Shown: positions 15,422-22,143 of the stretch, in pieces | Position numbering within the stretch: position 1 is the stretch's first letter | How the letters are laid out: each line of letters begins with the position of its first letter | From: JBGYPP01 sp041838515 | GTDB taxonomy: Bacteria > Bacillota > Clostridia > Lachnospirales > Lachnospiraceae | Assembly: GCA_041838515.1 (NCBI GenBank) | Contig: JBGYPP010000006.1 | Span: 1-23,952, forward strand | Length of the DNA: 23,952 bases | Direction: 5' to 3' | Notes under the pieces: generated by a model | Told to the model about the DNA's origin: nothing | The model's database searches: none | Seen by the model: only the letters and a program-made list of their open reading frames with translations | Position numbers and translations under genes: made by a program

Positions 15422-16504
15422 TTACTTTCCCTTGTACATCTCTTCATAATAGCTCTGGTATGCGCCGCTGGTCACCTGCTCCATCCACTGGCTGTGGCCA
15501 AAATACCACTCTATGGTCTTGCGTATGCCCTGGGCGAACATGGTGTCCGGCTCCCAGCCCACCTGCTCCCGTATCTTATCCGGCGCTATGGCGTAACGCC
15601 GGTCGTGTCCCTTGCGGTCCTCAACAAAGGTGATCAAATCCCTGTTGATATGGGCCTTGCGGGCATCCCCCTCCGGCAGCATCTCCTGGAGGGTATCCAA
15701 TATGATGTGGATAATCTCCAGATTTTGCTTCTCATTATGGCCGCCCACATTATAGGTTTCAAACAGGCGCCCTTTCTCCAGCACCATGTCTATGGCCTTG
15801 GCGTGATCCTCCACATACAGCCAATCCCGCACATTGCGGCCATCCCCGTATACCGGCAGCTTCTTGCCCTGCAGCGCATTATTGATGATCAGGGGAATCA
15901 GCTTCTCCGGAAATTGATAGGGGCCGTAGTTGTTGGAGCAATTGGTGATATTGGCCGGGAAACGGTAGGTGTCCATATAGGCCTTTACCAGCATATCCGA
16001 TCCGGCCTTGCTGGCGGAATAGGGGCTGTGGGGATCGTAAGGCGTGGTTTCGTAGAAATACCCTCCCTCCTCCCCCAGGGAACCGTAGACCTCATCGGTG
16101 GACACATGAAGGAAGCGCTTGCCCTCGGGATATGTGCCGTCCGGCTGCTCCCAGGCCTTTCTGGCCGCATTGAGCATTACCGCCGTGCCCATCACATTGG
16201 TTTCCACGAAGATCTCCGGATTTTTGATGCTGCGGTCCACATGGCTCTCCGCCGCAAAATGCACCACCCGGTCTATGTCCTCCCGGGCAAATATCCCGGC
16301 TATGGCCTCCCGGTCGCAGATATTGGCCTTGACAAAACTATACCCCGGCCGCCCCTCCACATCTGCCAGATTGGCCAGATTGCCGGCATAGGTCAGCGCA
16401 TCCACATTGATCACCCTGATGCTGTCGCCGTATTTCTTGAACAGAAAATGTATGTAATTGGACCCGATAAAACCGGCGCCGCCGGTCACCAAATAGGTAA
16501 GCAT
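15422..16504 (-). CDS. rfbB: dTDP-glucose 4,6-dehydratase
   Basis: The second enzyme of the dTDP-L-rhamnose pathway, an NAD-dependent short-chain dehydrogenase-like dehydratase. The 360 residues have the Rossmann loop TGGAGFIG (7-14), the catalytic STDEVYG (135-141, with Asp137 and Glu138), the YSASK pair (Tyr162, Lys166) and RNVRDWLYVEDH. The start is taken at 16504, where GGGAGG lies 6 nt upstream and the protein begins directly at the first Rossmann strand. An upstream in-frame ATG adds 11 untypical residues. It is the first gene of the glycan operon, with a TATAAT box 32 nt upstream of the ATG. Confidence 0.96.
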   Translation of the reverse strand: MLTYLVTGGAGFIGSNYIHFLFKKYGDSIRVINVDALTYAGNLANLADVEGRPGYSFVKANICDREAIAGIFAREDIDRVVHFAAESHVDRSIKNPEIFVETNVMGTAVMLNAARKAWEQPDGTYPEGKRFLHVSTDEVYGSLGEEGGYFYETTPYDPHSPYSASKAGSDMLVKAYMDTYRFPANITNCSNNYGPYQFPEKLIPLIINNALQGKKLPVYGDGRNVRDWLYVEDHAKAIDMVLEKGRLFETYNVGGHNEKQNLEIIHIILDTLQEMLPEGDARKAHINRDLITFVEDRKGHDRRYAIAPDKIREQVGWEPDTMFAQGIRKTIEWYFGHSQWMEQVTSGAYQSYYEEMYKGK

Positions 16505-16535
16505 ACCCAACCTCCCGCCTATGGCATAATAGTAC

Positions 16536-16541
16536 ATTATA
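16536..16541 (-). promoter_or_regulatory. Putative -10 box of the glycan operon promoter
   Basis: On the minus strand a perfect TATAAT (16541-16536) lies in the 54-nt gap between the GH25 gene and rfbB, giving a 5' UTR of about 25 nt. No clear -35 is present at 17 nt. TTACTA stands at 18 nt and TAGACA at a short 14-nt spacing. The weak -35 suggests help from an activator or low basal use. Read-through from the GH25 gene is possible because no terminator separates the two. Confidence 0.5.
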
Positions 16542-16558
16542 GCGCAAAATCCCTCTGT

Positions 16559-19500
16559 CTAGTAACCCAAATAGCTCCAGTTCATATCTACATTGCCCTT
16601 GATGCCGCTGACCCTGCCGGTGGACTGGTACTGCCACATCTCATAACGTCCCCTGTAGCTGGGCGCAGAGGCGTACTGGGCCAGCCATATCTTATATGCG
16701 CCCAGGGCGGACACATCTATCTTTTGCTCCAGCCAGGTTTTGTTCGCATATATGCCGGCCGTATATCCCTTGTCCTGTATGGTGCGGCAGAAAGCGTTGA
16801 TCACCGCCGTGCGCGCAGCCTTGGATATGGCATCCCCCCTGCCGCCGCTGGCCTCTACATCCAGGAAGATAGGATAAGATATCTTGTATCCTTGAATGGC
16901 GGAGAGCACCATGGAGGCCTCCTCCACCGCCTCCACCTCATCCACGGCCTGGGTGAAAAAGTATACGCCGACTTTTAGGCCGGCGGCCAGGGCCCCCTGT
17001 ATATTGGCCCTATACTTGGTATCCTCTATCAGAGCGCCCGCCGAGGATCCCCTGTACCCGCAGCGTATGATGACATAATGGATGCCGGCATTTTTCACGC
17101 TCTTCCAGTCTATATTGCCGTTCCAGCGGGATACATCTATGCCCAGCGCTCCGCCTCCGGTGACCAGGGCCCCATCGCTGGCAAAATTGTACTTGGCCCC
17201 CTGTATGACCTGCTCTCCAGTGATCTTGCGGCCCTCGGCAGTGAAATAATACACCTGGCCGTCTATGGTCTGCCAACCCGTGTACTTCACATCCCCCTTG
17301 ATATAGAACTTGTCCGCCGTATAGTAATCCGCATACACGGCCTCCCTGTAGTTGCCGTTCTCCAGGACATACAACTGCGCACCCTTGTTGTCCTTGAGGA
17401 GGCTGACCCTGTCCTCTCTGGGATTGGACTTGACAGTGACTGCGCAAACCTGCTTTACCAGCACGCCGTTTTCCTCAAAGCTGACGGTGATATTGACAGC
17501 GCCGGCTTTCAAGCCCGTCACCTGCACATCCCTTCCGCTGACACTGACTGTGGCCACTGTAGTATCGGAGCTCTGGGCGCTGACTGCCGCCGCCGAGGCC
17601 GTGCCGGTAAGGCTGGCCTTTATCCAAATGGGCGTGCCCACATGGACTGTGGCTGACACTTTGTCCAGGCTCATGGCCAGTCCGGCCGTCACCTTGACCG
17701 GTATGGAGGCGCTGGCCCCGCTGGAGGCATCCCCTCCCTTATAATTGACCTGCATATTCAGGCTGGTATCTCCCAGCGCCAGACCGGTCAGCGTAATATT
17801 GCCGGCCCCATCCACAGTGGCTGTGGCGATCTGCGCATTGGCCGTAGCCACCTGGAACACCAGTTCTTTTCCAGATATATATCCGTTGGGTACGGCCTTT
17901 AATGTCAGCTTGGCCCCTATGCCCAGTTGTGCCGAGGACTGGCTGGGCAGAAGACTCTTTGCCGTATCCGTCACCTGTACCTGGCAGGTGCCGCTGATCA
18001 GGGAAGCGCCGCCGCCCGGCTCCGTCCGGCTCTTGCTCAAGGCCGTAAAGGTCAGGACTGCCGTTCCCGCCGATTTGGCATATACCTTCCCGGATCCGTC
18101 CACCTCGGCCACAGCCGGGGCGCTGCTGGCCCAGCTGACGCTGGACGGCGCCGCGTCCCCATTGGCCTGGACCTGCGCCGTATCCCCCACCCTTAACTGC
18201 AGAGAGGCCGGGCTGGGGGGCGTGGACACCGGCGCCGCCGGGGTGGTGGCAGGGGTGGTGGCAGGTGTGGTAGCGGGCGTGGTGGCAGGTATCGTCGTGG
18301 GCGTGGCATCCGGTGCGGTGGCCGGAGTTGTCGTTGGCGTAGTATCCGGCGCAGTGGCAGGAGTCGTCGTTGGCGTGGTATCCGGCGCGGTGGCCGGGGT
18401 TGTGGCCGGAGCCACCTCTGTCGCTGTGGCCGGCGGGGCGGCAGATGCGGCAGCCGGGATTCCGGAGGCCGCTTCTGCCCCATACCAGGCGTGTATATGG
18501 CGGTTGATCCAAGCCAGGGTAGACGGATCCGGTATCTGACTCTTGGACACCTCCACATAGGCGTTGGCTGCGCTGGAGGACTCCACCCAGGCCACGGTGT
18601 CCGTCAGACGGCTCTCCTGGGTCAATTTGACCTGGGTATCCTCCTTGGCCACATCCACCTGGGATTCCTTTTTGACCTCGGCGCTGACATCCACCTGTTT
18701 GTAGGCTATTTCCTTCTTGACCTCCACGGTCTGCACCACCGTGGGCAACAGATAGCCCTTGTAAGCCTCACCCTCCAGAGGAGTCAGGCCCACCTTGTAA
18801 CTGCCCGGAACCAACTCCTTGCGGTAAATAATGCCATCCTGGTCATCATCCGTCCACTGCTCTGTAGCGCCGCCGGGCAGGGTGACGCTGGCGCGGAAAG
18901 GCACATTGGGCACCAATTTGCCCGTGGCCTGGTTGGTCAGCTTGATCTTGAGATCCTTTTGTATAGAGGAGAGCGCCATATGCACGGTGGCCTCTGTGCT
19001 ATACTCCTCTTCAGAATACTCTTCCTCCAGGGTTTGGGCGGACTCGTCCAGGGCCAGCAGGGCTGCCTCCCTGGCCTTGATGCCATCTGCCACGGCCAAA
19101 AGCCCTCCCTGGCCTATGACCTCTATCCGCTCCAGACCGGCGCCCACCTGCAAACCCCCGCCAGAGCCCTTGGAGCGCCCCAGCAAGGCCACGGCTGCGA
19201 TAACAGCCAAAAGCAGCACGGCGGCCGCTCCTCCCCACATGGCCAAATCCATGGCGGACCAAGCCTTGCCCCTCCTGGGGGGCTTGCGGCCTATATTGTA
19301 TAATTCCTCACGGCTCTCCTCATCCCTTATACGGCCATCCCGGGTGAAATCCGCCTCCCAGCCATGGGCAAAGGGAGCAGGCTCCTCCTCTCCGTAGACG
19401 GCTCCGCCCTCCTCATATTCCTCTGCGTACTCGTCGGCCTGCTCCTCCGTATATTCATTGGTATATTCTTCCGCATACTCATCAGCATACTCTTCGCCAA

Positions 19501-19651
19501 ACTCATCATCATACTCCGGCTCCTCATATGCCTCCGCATATTCCTGCTGATTATCCCAATCCTCGCCGTCTACAGGAGAGGCCTCCCAATCTTCCTCCCA
19601 GTCCGGATCCGGCCTCCGGGTGGCATTTTTCCTACCAAACCATTTCGCCAT
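16559..19651 (-). CDS. Large membrane-anchored GH25 (lysozyme-type) cell-wall hydrolase with Ig-like domains
   Basis: A protein of 1030 residues, type II membrane topology. The N-terminus is cytoplasmic and extremely acidic, with Glu/Tyr-rich repeats (about 37-90, units like DEYAEEY), then a transmembrane helix (135-158). Outside follow a beta domain with WTDDDQDGII (266-275), a Pro/Thr/Ala repeat stalk (about 405-480), about three BIG2-like Ig domains (482-560, 565-655, 658-742), GW-type wall-binding-like repeats (YTGWQTIDGQVYYF, 790-803) and a C-terminal GH25 domain (836-1030). The GH25 acids are present: Asp839 in GIDVSRWNG and Asp931/Glu933 in FLDVE. It should cleave muramic acid linkages in peptidoglycan. 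The start at 19651 follows a GGGGGT ribosome site; an ATG four codons earlier lacks one. It sits just upstream of rfbB and is a paralogue of the GH25-like gene inside the glycan operon. Confidence 0.93.
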   Translation of the reverse strand: MAKWFGRKNATRRPDPDWEEDWEASPVDGEDWDNQQEYAEAYEEPEYDDEFGEEYADEYAEEYTNEYTEEQADEYAEEYEEGGAVYGEEEPAPFAHGWEADFTRDGRIRDEESREELYNIGRKPPRRGKAWSAMDLAMWGGAAAVLLLAVIAAVALLGRSKGSGGGLQVGAGLERIEVIGQGGLLAVADGIKAREAALLALDESAQTLEEEYSEEEYSTEATVHMALSSIQKDLKIKLTNQATGKLVPNVPFRASVTLPGGATEQWTDDDQDGIIYRKELVPGSYKVGLTPLEGEAYKGYLLPTVVQTVEVKKEIAYKQVDVSAEVKKESQVDVAKEDTQVKLTQESRLTDTVAWVESSSAANAYVEVSKSQIPDPSTLAWINRHIHAWYGAEAASGIPAAASAAPPATATEVAPATTPATAPDTTPTTTPATAPDTTPTTTPATAPDATPTTIPATTPATTPATTPATTPAAPVSTPPSPASLQLRVGDTAQVQANGDAAPSSVSWASSAPAVAEVDGSGKVYAKSAGTAVLTFTALSKSRTEPGGGASLISGTCQVQVTDTAKSLLPSQSSAQLGIGAKLTLKAVPNGYISGKELVFQVATANAQIATATVDGAGNITLTGLALGDTSLNMQVNYKGGDASSGASASIPVKVTAGLAMSLDKVSATVHVGTPIWIKASLTGTASAAAVSAQSSDTTVATVSVSGRDVQVTGLKAGAVNITVSFEENGVLVKQVCAVTVKSNPREDRVSLLKDNKGAQLYVLENGNYREAVYADYYTADKFYIKGDVKYTGWQTIDGQVYYFTAEGRKITGEQVIQGAKYNFASDGALVTGGGALGIDVSRWNGNIDWKSVKNAGIHYVIIRCGYRGSSAGALIEDTKYRANIQGALAAGLKVGVYFFTQAVDEVEAVEEASMVLSAIQGYKISYPIFLDVEASGGRGDAISKAARTAVINAFCRTIQDKGYTAGIYANKTWLEQKIDVSALGAYKIWLAQYASAPSYRGRYEMWQYQSTGRVSGIKGNVDMNWSYLGY
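18242..18397 (-). repeat. Tandem 36-bp repeats encoding a Pro/Thr/Ala stalk
   Basis: Inside the GH25 gene a 12-residue unit PATAPDTTPTTT (419-430) occurs three times in a row with small changes (18397-18290). Four PATT units follow (18289-18242). Such low-complexity stalks lift catalytic domains through the wall, and their copy number can change by recombination or slippage. Confidence 0.85.
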
Positions 19652-19709
19652 ACTTACCCCCATAGATATTATTCCCGATAAAAACCCATAATCTTTTTGA
19701 TTTTAACAC

Positions 19710-19745
19710 AAAAAAGGCGGCCAGGCTAGAAAAAAGGCGGCCAGG
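19710..19745. repeat. 16-bp direct repeat in the terminator region
   Basis: AAAAAAGGCGGCCAGG (plus strand) occurs at 19710-19725 and 19730-19745, 20 nt apart start to start. The right copy forms one arm and the T tract of the terminator. The left copy repeats that arm and T tract without its own pairing partner, so it looks like a local duplication. Confidence 0.85.
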
Positions 19746-19766
19746 GATCAAAAAAGTCCCGCCGCC
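19730..19766 (-). terminator. Rho-independent terminator of the regulator gene
   Basis: On the minus strand GGCGGCGGGA (19766-19757) pairs with TCCC and GCCGCC (19747-19736), leaving a 2-nt TG bulge and a 9-nt loop CTTTTTTGA. Six T residues follow (19735-19730). It lies about 105 nt after the regulator stop and about 80 nt before the GH25 start. Between stop and terminator there is also the palindrome CGCCTAGGCG (19793-19802), flanked by CTCTGT and ACAGAG arms, with no assigned role. I see no convincing promoter for the GH25 gene in 19664-19730. Confidence 0.75.
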
Positions 19767-19871
19767 TTGCCCAAGGCCGCTCTGTGGAGAAACGCCTAGG
19801 CGACAGAGGCACGCAAAATCCCCCGCAACCCGGCAATTCTCCATATGGATTTTAAGAAACCAAAGACTGGA

Positions 19872-21299
19872 TCATAATTTTGACAGATAATCCCAAAAAG
19901 CATTGGTCATATTCTTGTCCTGGATGACAAAGGCAGTGGTGGGCGCATCCGTCTTGGCCATAATCACCCCTGCTTCGTCCTTAACATACAGCAGCATATT
20001 GTCGGACACATCCCTGCGGAAGCTGACCTTGAGCTTGGCATGCTCCTGCTCCAGCCGCCGCAGATGCTCTATATGCTCCAAATACTGCTCCCGGCTATAG
20101 CGCAGATCCCCCAGAGCAAACAAATCCGCCAGCGGCGGACGGAAGGTTTCCCCTCCGGCCTGGGCCAGATCTACATCCTTTAGAATAATGGAGAGGCTGT
20201 GGCTCTGTACCTGCCGTTGGAAACTCTCCTGACTGTTTTTCCACAGGGCAAACAGGCCGGCATTGCCGCTCTTGGCCGCCAGTGTACGAACCACGGCCTC
20301 CGGCATGGCAAAAAGCGGCGGCATGGCGGAGTGCAGACAGGCCGGACCCTGGGCGTATCCCAGATTGTCCACAGCCTTGCGGAACGCCTCCGCATCCTTG
20401 GATTTGAACACCCGCATCAAGGGCCGGCACACGGAGAAAAAGCGCTCATACTCCTGGCTAAGGGCCTCCACAGCCGCCCGGTCTGTAATAAAGAGGTTGA
20501 GCATGCCCTCCGTATCCTGATGGACAGAGTTGGAAATCACGGCGGCGGTATTGGGTGCAATAAACATCGTACGCTGGAAAAGGCCATCCCGCAGCCGGGG
20601 ATAACAATAAGGCTCTATCATACCCGTCATATAGATGGGTATCCACTTGGTGACGGCCTCCAGCATCTCGTTGAGGTCCCTGTCCACATTGTGTATCATG
20701 CGCACCCTGTTGCCCCGCAGCAGCACCTGGGAAAACAGCTCCGTCCAGCGGGCGGCAAAGGCCGGCTCCTCATATAACCAGGCCATATTTTCATCGGAGT
20801 ACAAAAGCAGGGTCTGAGGCTTGGACTCCTGTAATATCATCAAAAAGAACTGCTCCACGGCACGCCTCTTGCCGGCGTTGCCATAGAGATATCCGGCGTA
20901 TTTTTGCGAGAGCTCACCCATATCCCGGCGCTGGGGCATCAGGGCCGGACCGGCGGCCAGACGGGAAAATCCGGAGATCAGCCTGCCGGTGGCCACAGAG
21001 GTGTCATTCTCCGCCTCCAGCAGCCATTGCTCCAAATACGCCGCCATGACCTCCTGGGCGCCCAGCGCCGGACTGTCTATGGCCGTCAGCTTTTGCAGTG
21101 CATTGATCTGGTATTCCTTCTTGATATGCGCAGCCAGATACAGGCACATGGCCCCAAGATACTCATGTTTTTTGGGCAGGGCCCTGGCTCCGGACCGCAG
21201 CCTGCCTATATGGGAGGAATTCATATTGACAGCCCTCCCCAAAAGGCTGTTGGACACCTCGGCCACATTCATTAACGCGTCAAATTTCTCAGCAAACAT
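19872..21299 (-). CDS. XRE-type helix-turn-helix regulator with a large unrecognised C-terminal region
   Basis: A protein of 475 residues. The first 60 residues look like a Cro/C1-type helix-turn-helix: MFAEKFDALMNVAEVSNSLL, then the recognition segment VNMNSSHIGRLRSGARALPK. The remaining 400 residues have no membrane segment or enzyme motif I recognise. They include a segment that could be a ligand- or protein-sensing module (TLLLYSDENMAWL, then RGNRVRMIHNVDRDLNEML, about 165-215). The start is set at 21299, where GGAGG lies 5 nt upstream. In-frame ATGs further upstream lie in or before the promoter. It is divergent from the membrane protein and lipoprotein genes on the plus strand, which are therefore candidate targets. 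DNA binding is inferred from the N-terminus only. Confidence 0.8.
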   Translation of the reverse strand: MFAEKFDALMNVAEVSNSLLGRAVNMNSSHIGRLRSGARALPKKHEYLGAMCLYLAAHIKKEYQINALQKLTAIDSPALGAQEVMAAYLEQWLLEAENDTSVATGRLISGFSRLAAGPALMPQRRDMGELSQKYAGYLYGNAGKRRAVEQFFLMILQESKPQTLLLYSDENMAWLYEEPAFAARWTELFSQVLLRGNRVRMIHNVDRDLNEMLEAVTKWIPIYMTGMIEPYCYPRLRDGLFQRTMFIAPNTAAVISNSVHQDTEGMLNLFITDRAAVEALSQEYERFFSVCRPLMRVFKSKDAEAFRKAVDNLGYAQGPACLHSAMPPLFAMPEAVVRTLAAKSGNAGLFALWKNSQESFQRQVQSHSLSIILKDVDLAQAGGETFRPPLADLFALGDLRYSREQYLEHIEHLRRLEQEHAKLKVSFRRDVSDNMLLYVKDEAGVIMAKTDAPTTAFVIQDKNMTNAFWDYLSKL

Positions 21300-21330
21300 A
21301 ATCTCCTCCCCCTCCCCTCCTTCAGCCAAC

Positions 21331-21359
21331 ATCATAGCGCATATGGGCATACGGCTCAA
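21331..21359 (-). promoter_or_regulatory. Promoter of the regulator gene
   Basis: On the minus strand there is a -35 TTGAGC (21359-21354), a 17-nt spacer and a -10 TATGAT (21336-21331), placing the start of transcription about 25 nt upstream of the ATG at 21299. The -10 context TGCGCTATGATGT almost repeats the one upstream of rfbB. Confidence 0.55.
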
Positions 21360-21400
21360 CATATGCCGGGTATTTGGCACAGCCATTTCCCGCCATCCGG

Positions 21401-21429
21401 TTGTACCCCCGGGGCTTGTCCGTTAAAAT
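21401..21429 (+). promoter_or_regulatory. Weak candidate promoter of the plus-strand membrane protein / lipoprotein pair
   Basis: TTGTAC (21401-21406), a 17-nt spacer and TAAAAT (21424-21429) lie about 50 nt before the ATG at 21480. The spacer contains the palindrome CCCCGGGG (21407-21414), which could serve as a repressor site. The -35 matches only half of the consensus, so this is tentative. Confidence 0.35.
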
Positions 21430-21479
21430 AAAATCAAAGAACAATGTCGCCCATTTTGTAAATGAGAGGAGGGAAGCAT

Positions 21480-22073
21480 ATGAAAAATTCCACCGGATCC
21501 GGATATTCCCGGCTCGCCGGGGAAGAAAGCTTTCTGGAGGCTATGAAGAGATGCCATCTCAAAAATTTTGTCATAGCCAATGCCTGCTCCCTGGTGTTAT
21601 TTCCCCTGATGGGCCTTATCCTGCTGCTCCTGCCCGGCAGCCGTCACATCTCACTTCCTCTGCTGGCGGCTGTCCTCCTCCCAGTCCTGCTGTGCATCTT
21701 TCTGGCCACAGGCATACAGACCTGGTCCCATATCCGGAAGCTGGGTTCCCCAGCCGTAGACTGCCTTGTGCTGGAGAACAAAAAATTCCGGGAATACACG
21801 GCCAAGGAAAGGCGCAGAACCAGGTACCGCATTGTGGTAGAAGGGGAAAACGGAAAAAAATGGAAGCTCAAGGATCACAAAGCCCTGGCTTATCACTGCT
21901 TGCTGGAGGCTGGGGACAGGCTGCGCTACCATCCGGGTTTTGCCTTTCCTCTGGAAATCTATGACAAGTCCAGACACGGCGTACTGGTCTGCGTTTTTTG
22001 CGGCCATGGCAATTCCATATTGGACAGGAGCTGTGCAAGATGCCACCATCCACTGCTGCACAGCGAGAATTAG
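21480..22073 (+). CDS. Two-helix membrane protein with C-terminal zinc ribbon
   Basis: A protein of 197 residues. Two hydrophobic helices (about 30-52 and 57-79) form a hairpin with little between them. A soluble domain follows (90-165), rich in basic residues at 101-135 and with beta-strand character, then four cysteines in two CxxC-type pairs (CVFC 171-174, CARC 185-188) typical of a zinc ribbon. N- and C-termini are probably cytoplasmic. The start at 21480 has GAGGAGGG 6 nt upstream. The lipoprotein gene follows after 70 nt with no terminator visible, so the two are probably co-transcribed. I do not recognise the family; a role in signalling or membrane protein assembly is only a guess. 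Confidence 0.85.
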   Translation: MKNSTGSGYSRLAGEESFLEAMKRCHLKNFVIANACSLVLFPLMGLILLLLPGSRHISLPLLAAVLLPVLLCIFLATGIQTWSHIRKLGSPAVDCLVLENKKFREYTAKERRRTRYRIVVEGENGKKWKLKDHKALAYHCLLEAGDRLRYHPGFAFPLEIYDKSRHGVLVCVFCGHGNSILDRSCARCHHPLLHSEN

Positions 22074-22143
22074 GAAAATTTGCGGCCATGGGCAGCAGCA
22101 CAGGCCGGCACAGACCAAGGCCGCTCACAGAAAGGAGCAAAGT

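Noticed and set aside
15494..16978. Plus-strand open frame of 494 codons opposite rfbB and the GH25 end
   Set aside because: It spans the boundary of two clearly real minus-strand genes and shows no recognisable protein features.
18242..18397. CRISPR-like array
   Set aside because: The repeats are contiguous, in frame and encode a Pro/Thr stalk; there are no spacers and no cas genes.
19793..19870. Possible riboswitch between the regulator stop and the GH25 gene
   Set aside because: There are short palindromes but no match to a riboswitch consensus that I can recognise, and a plain terminator explains most of the structure.
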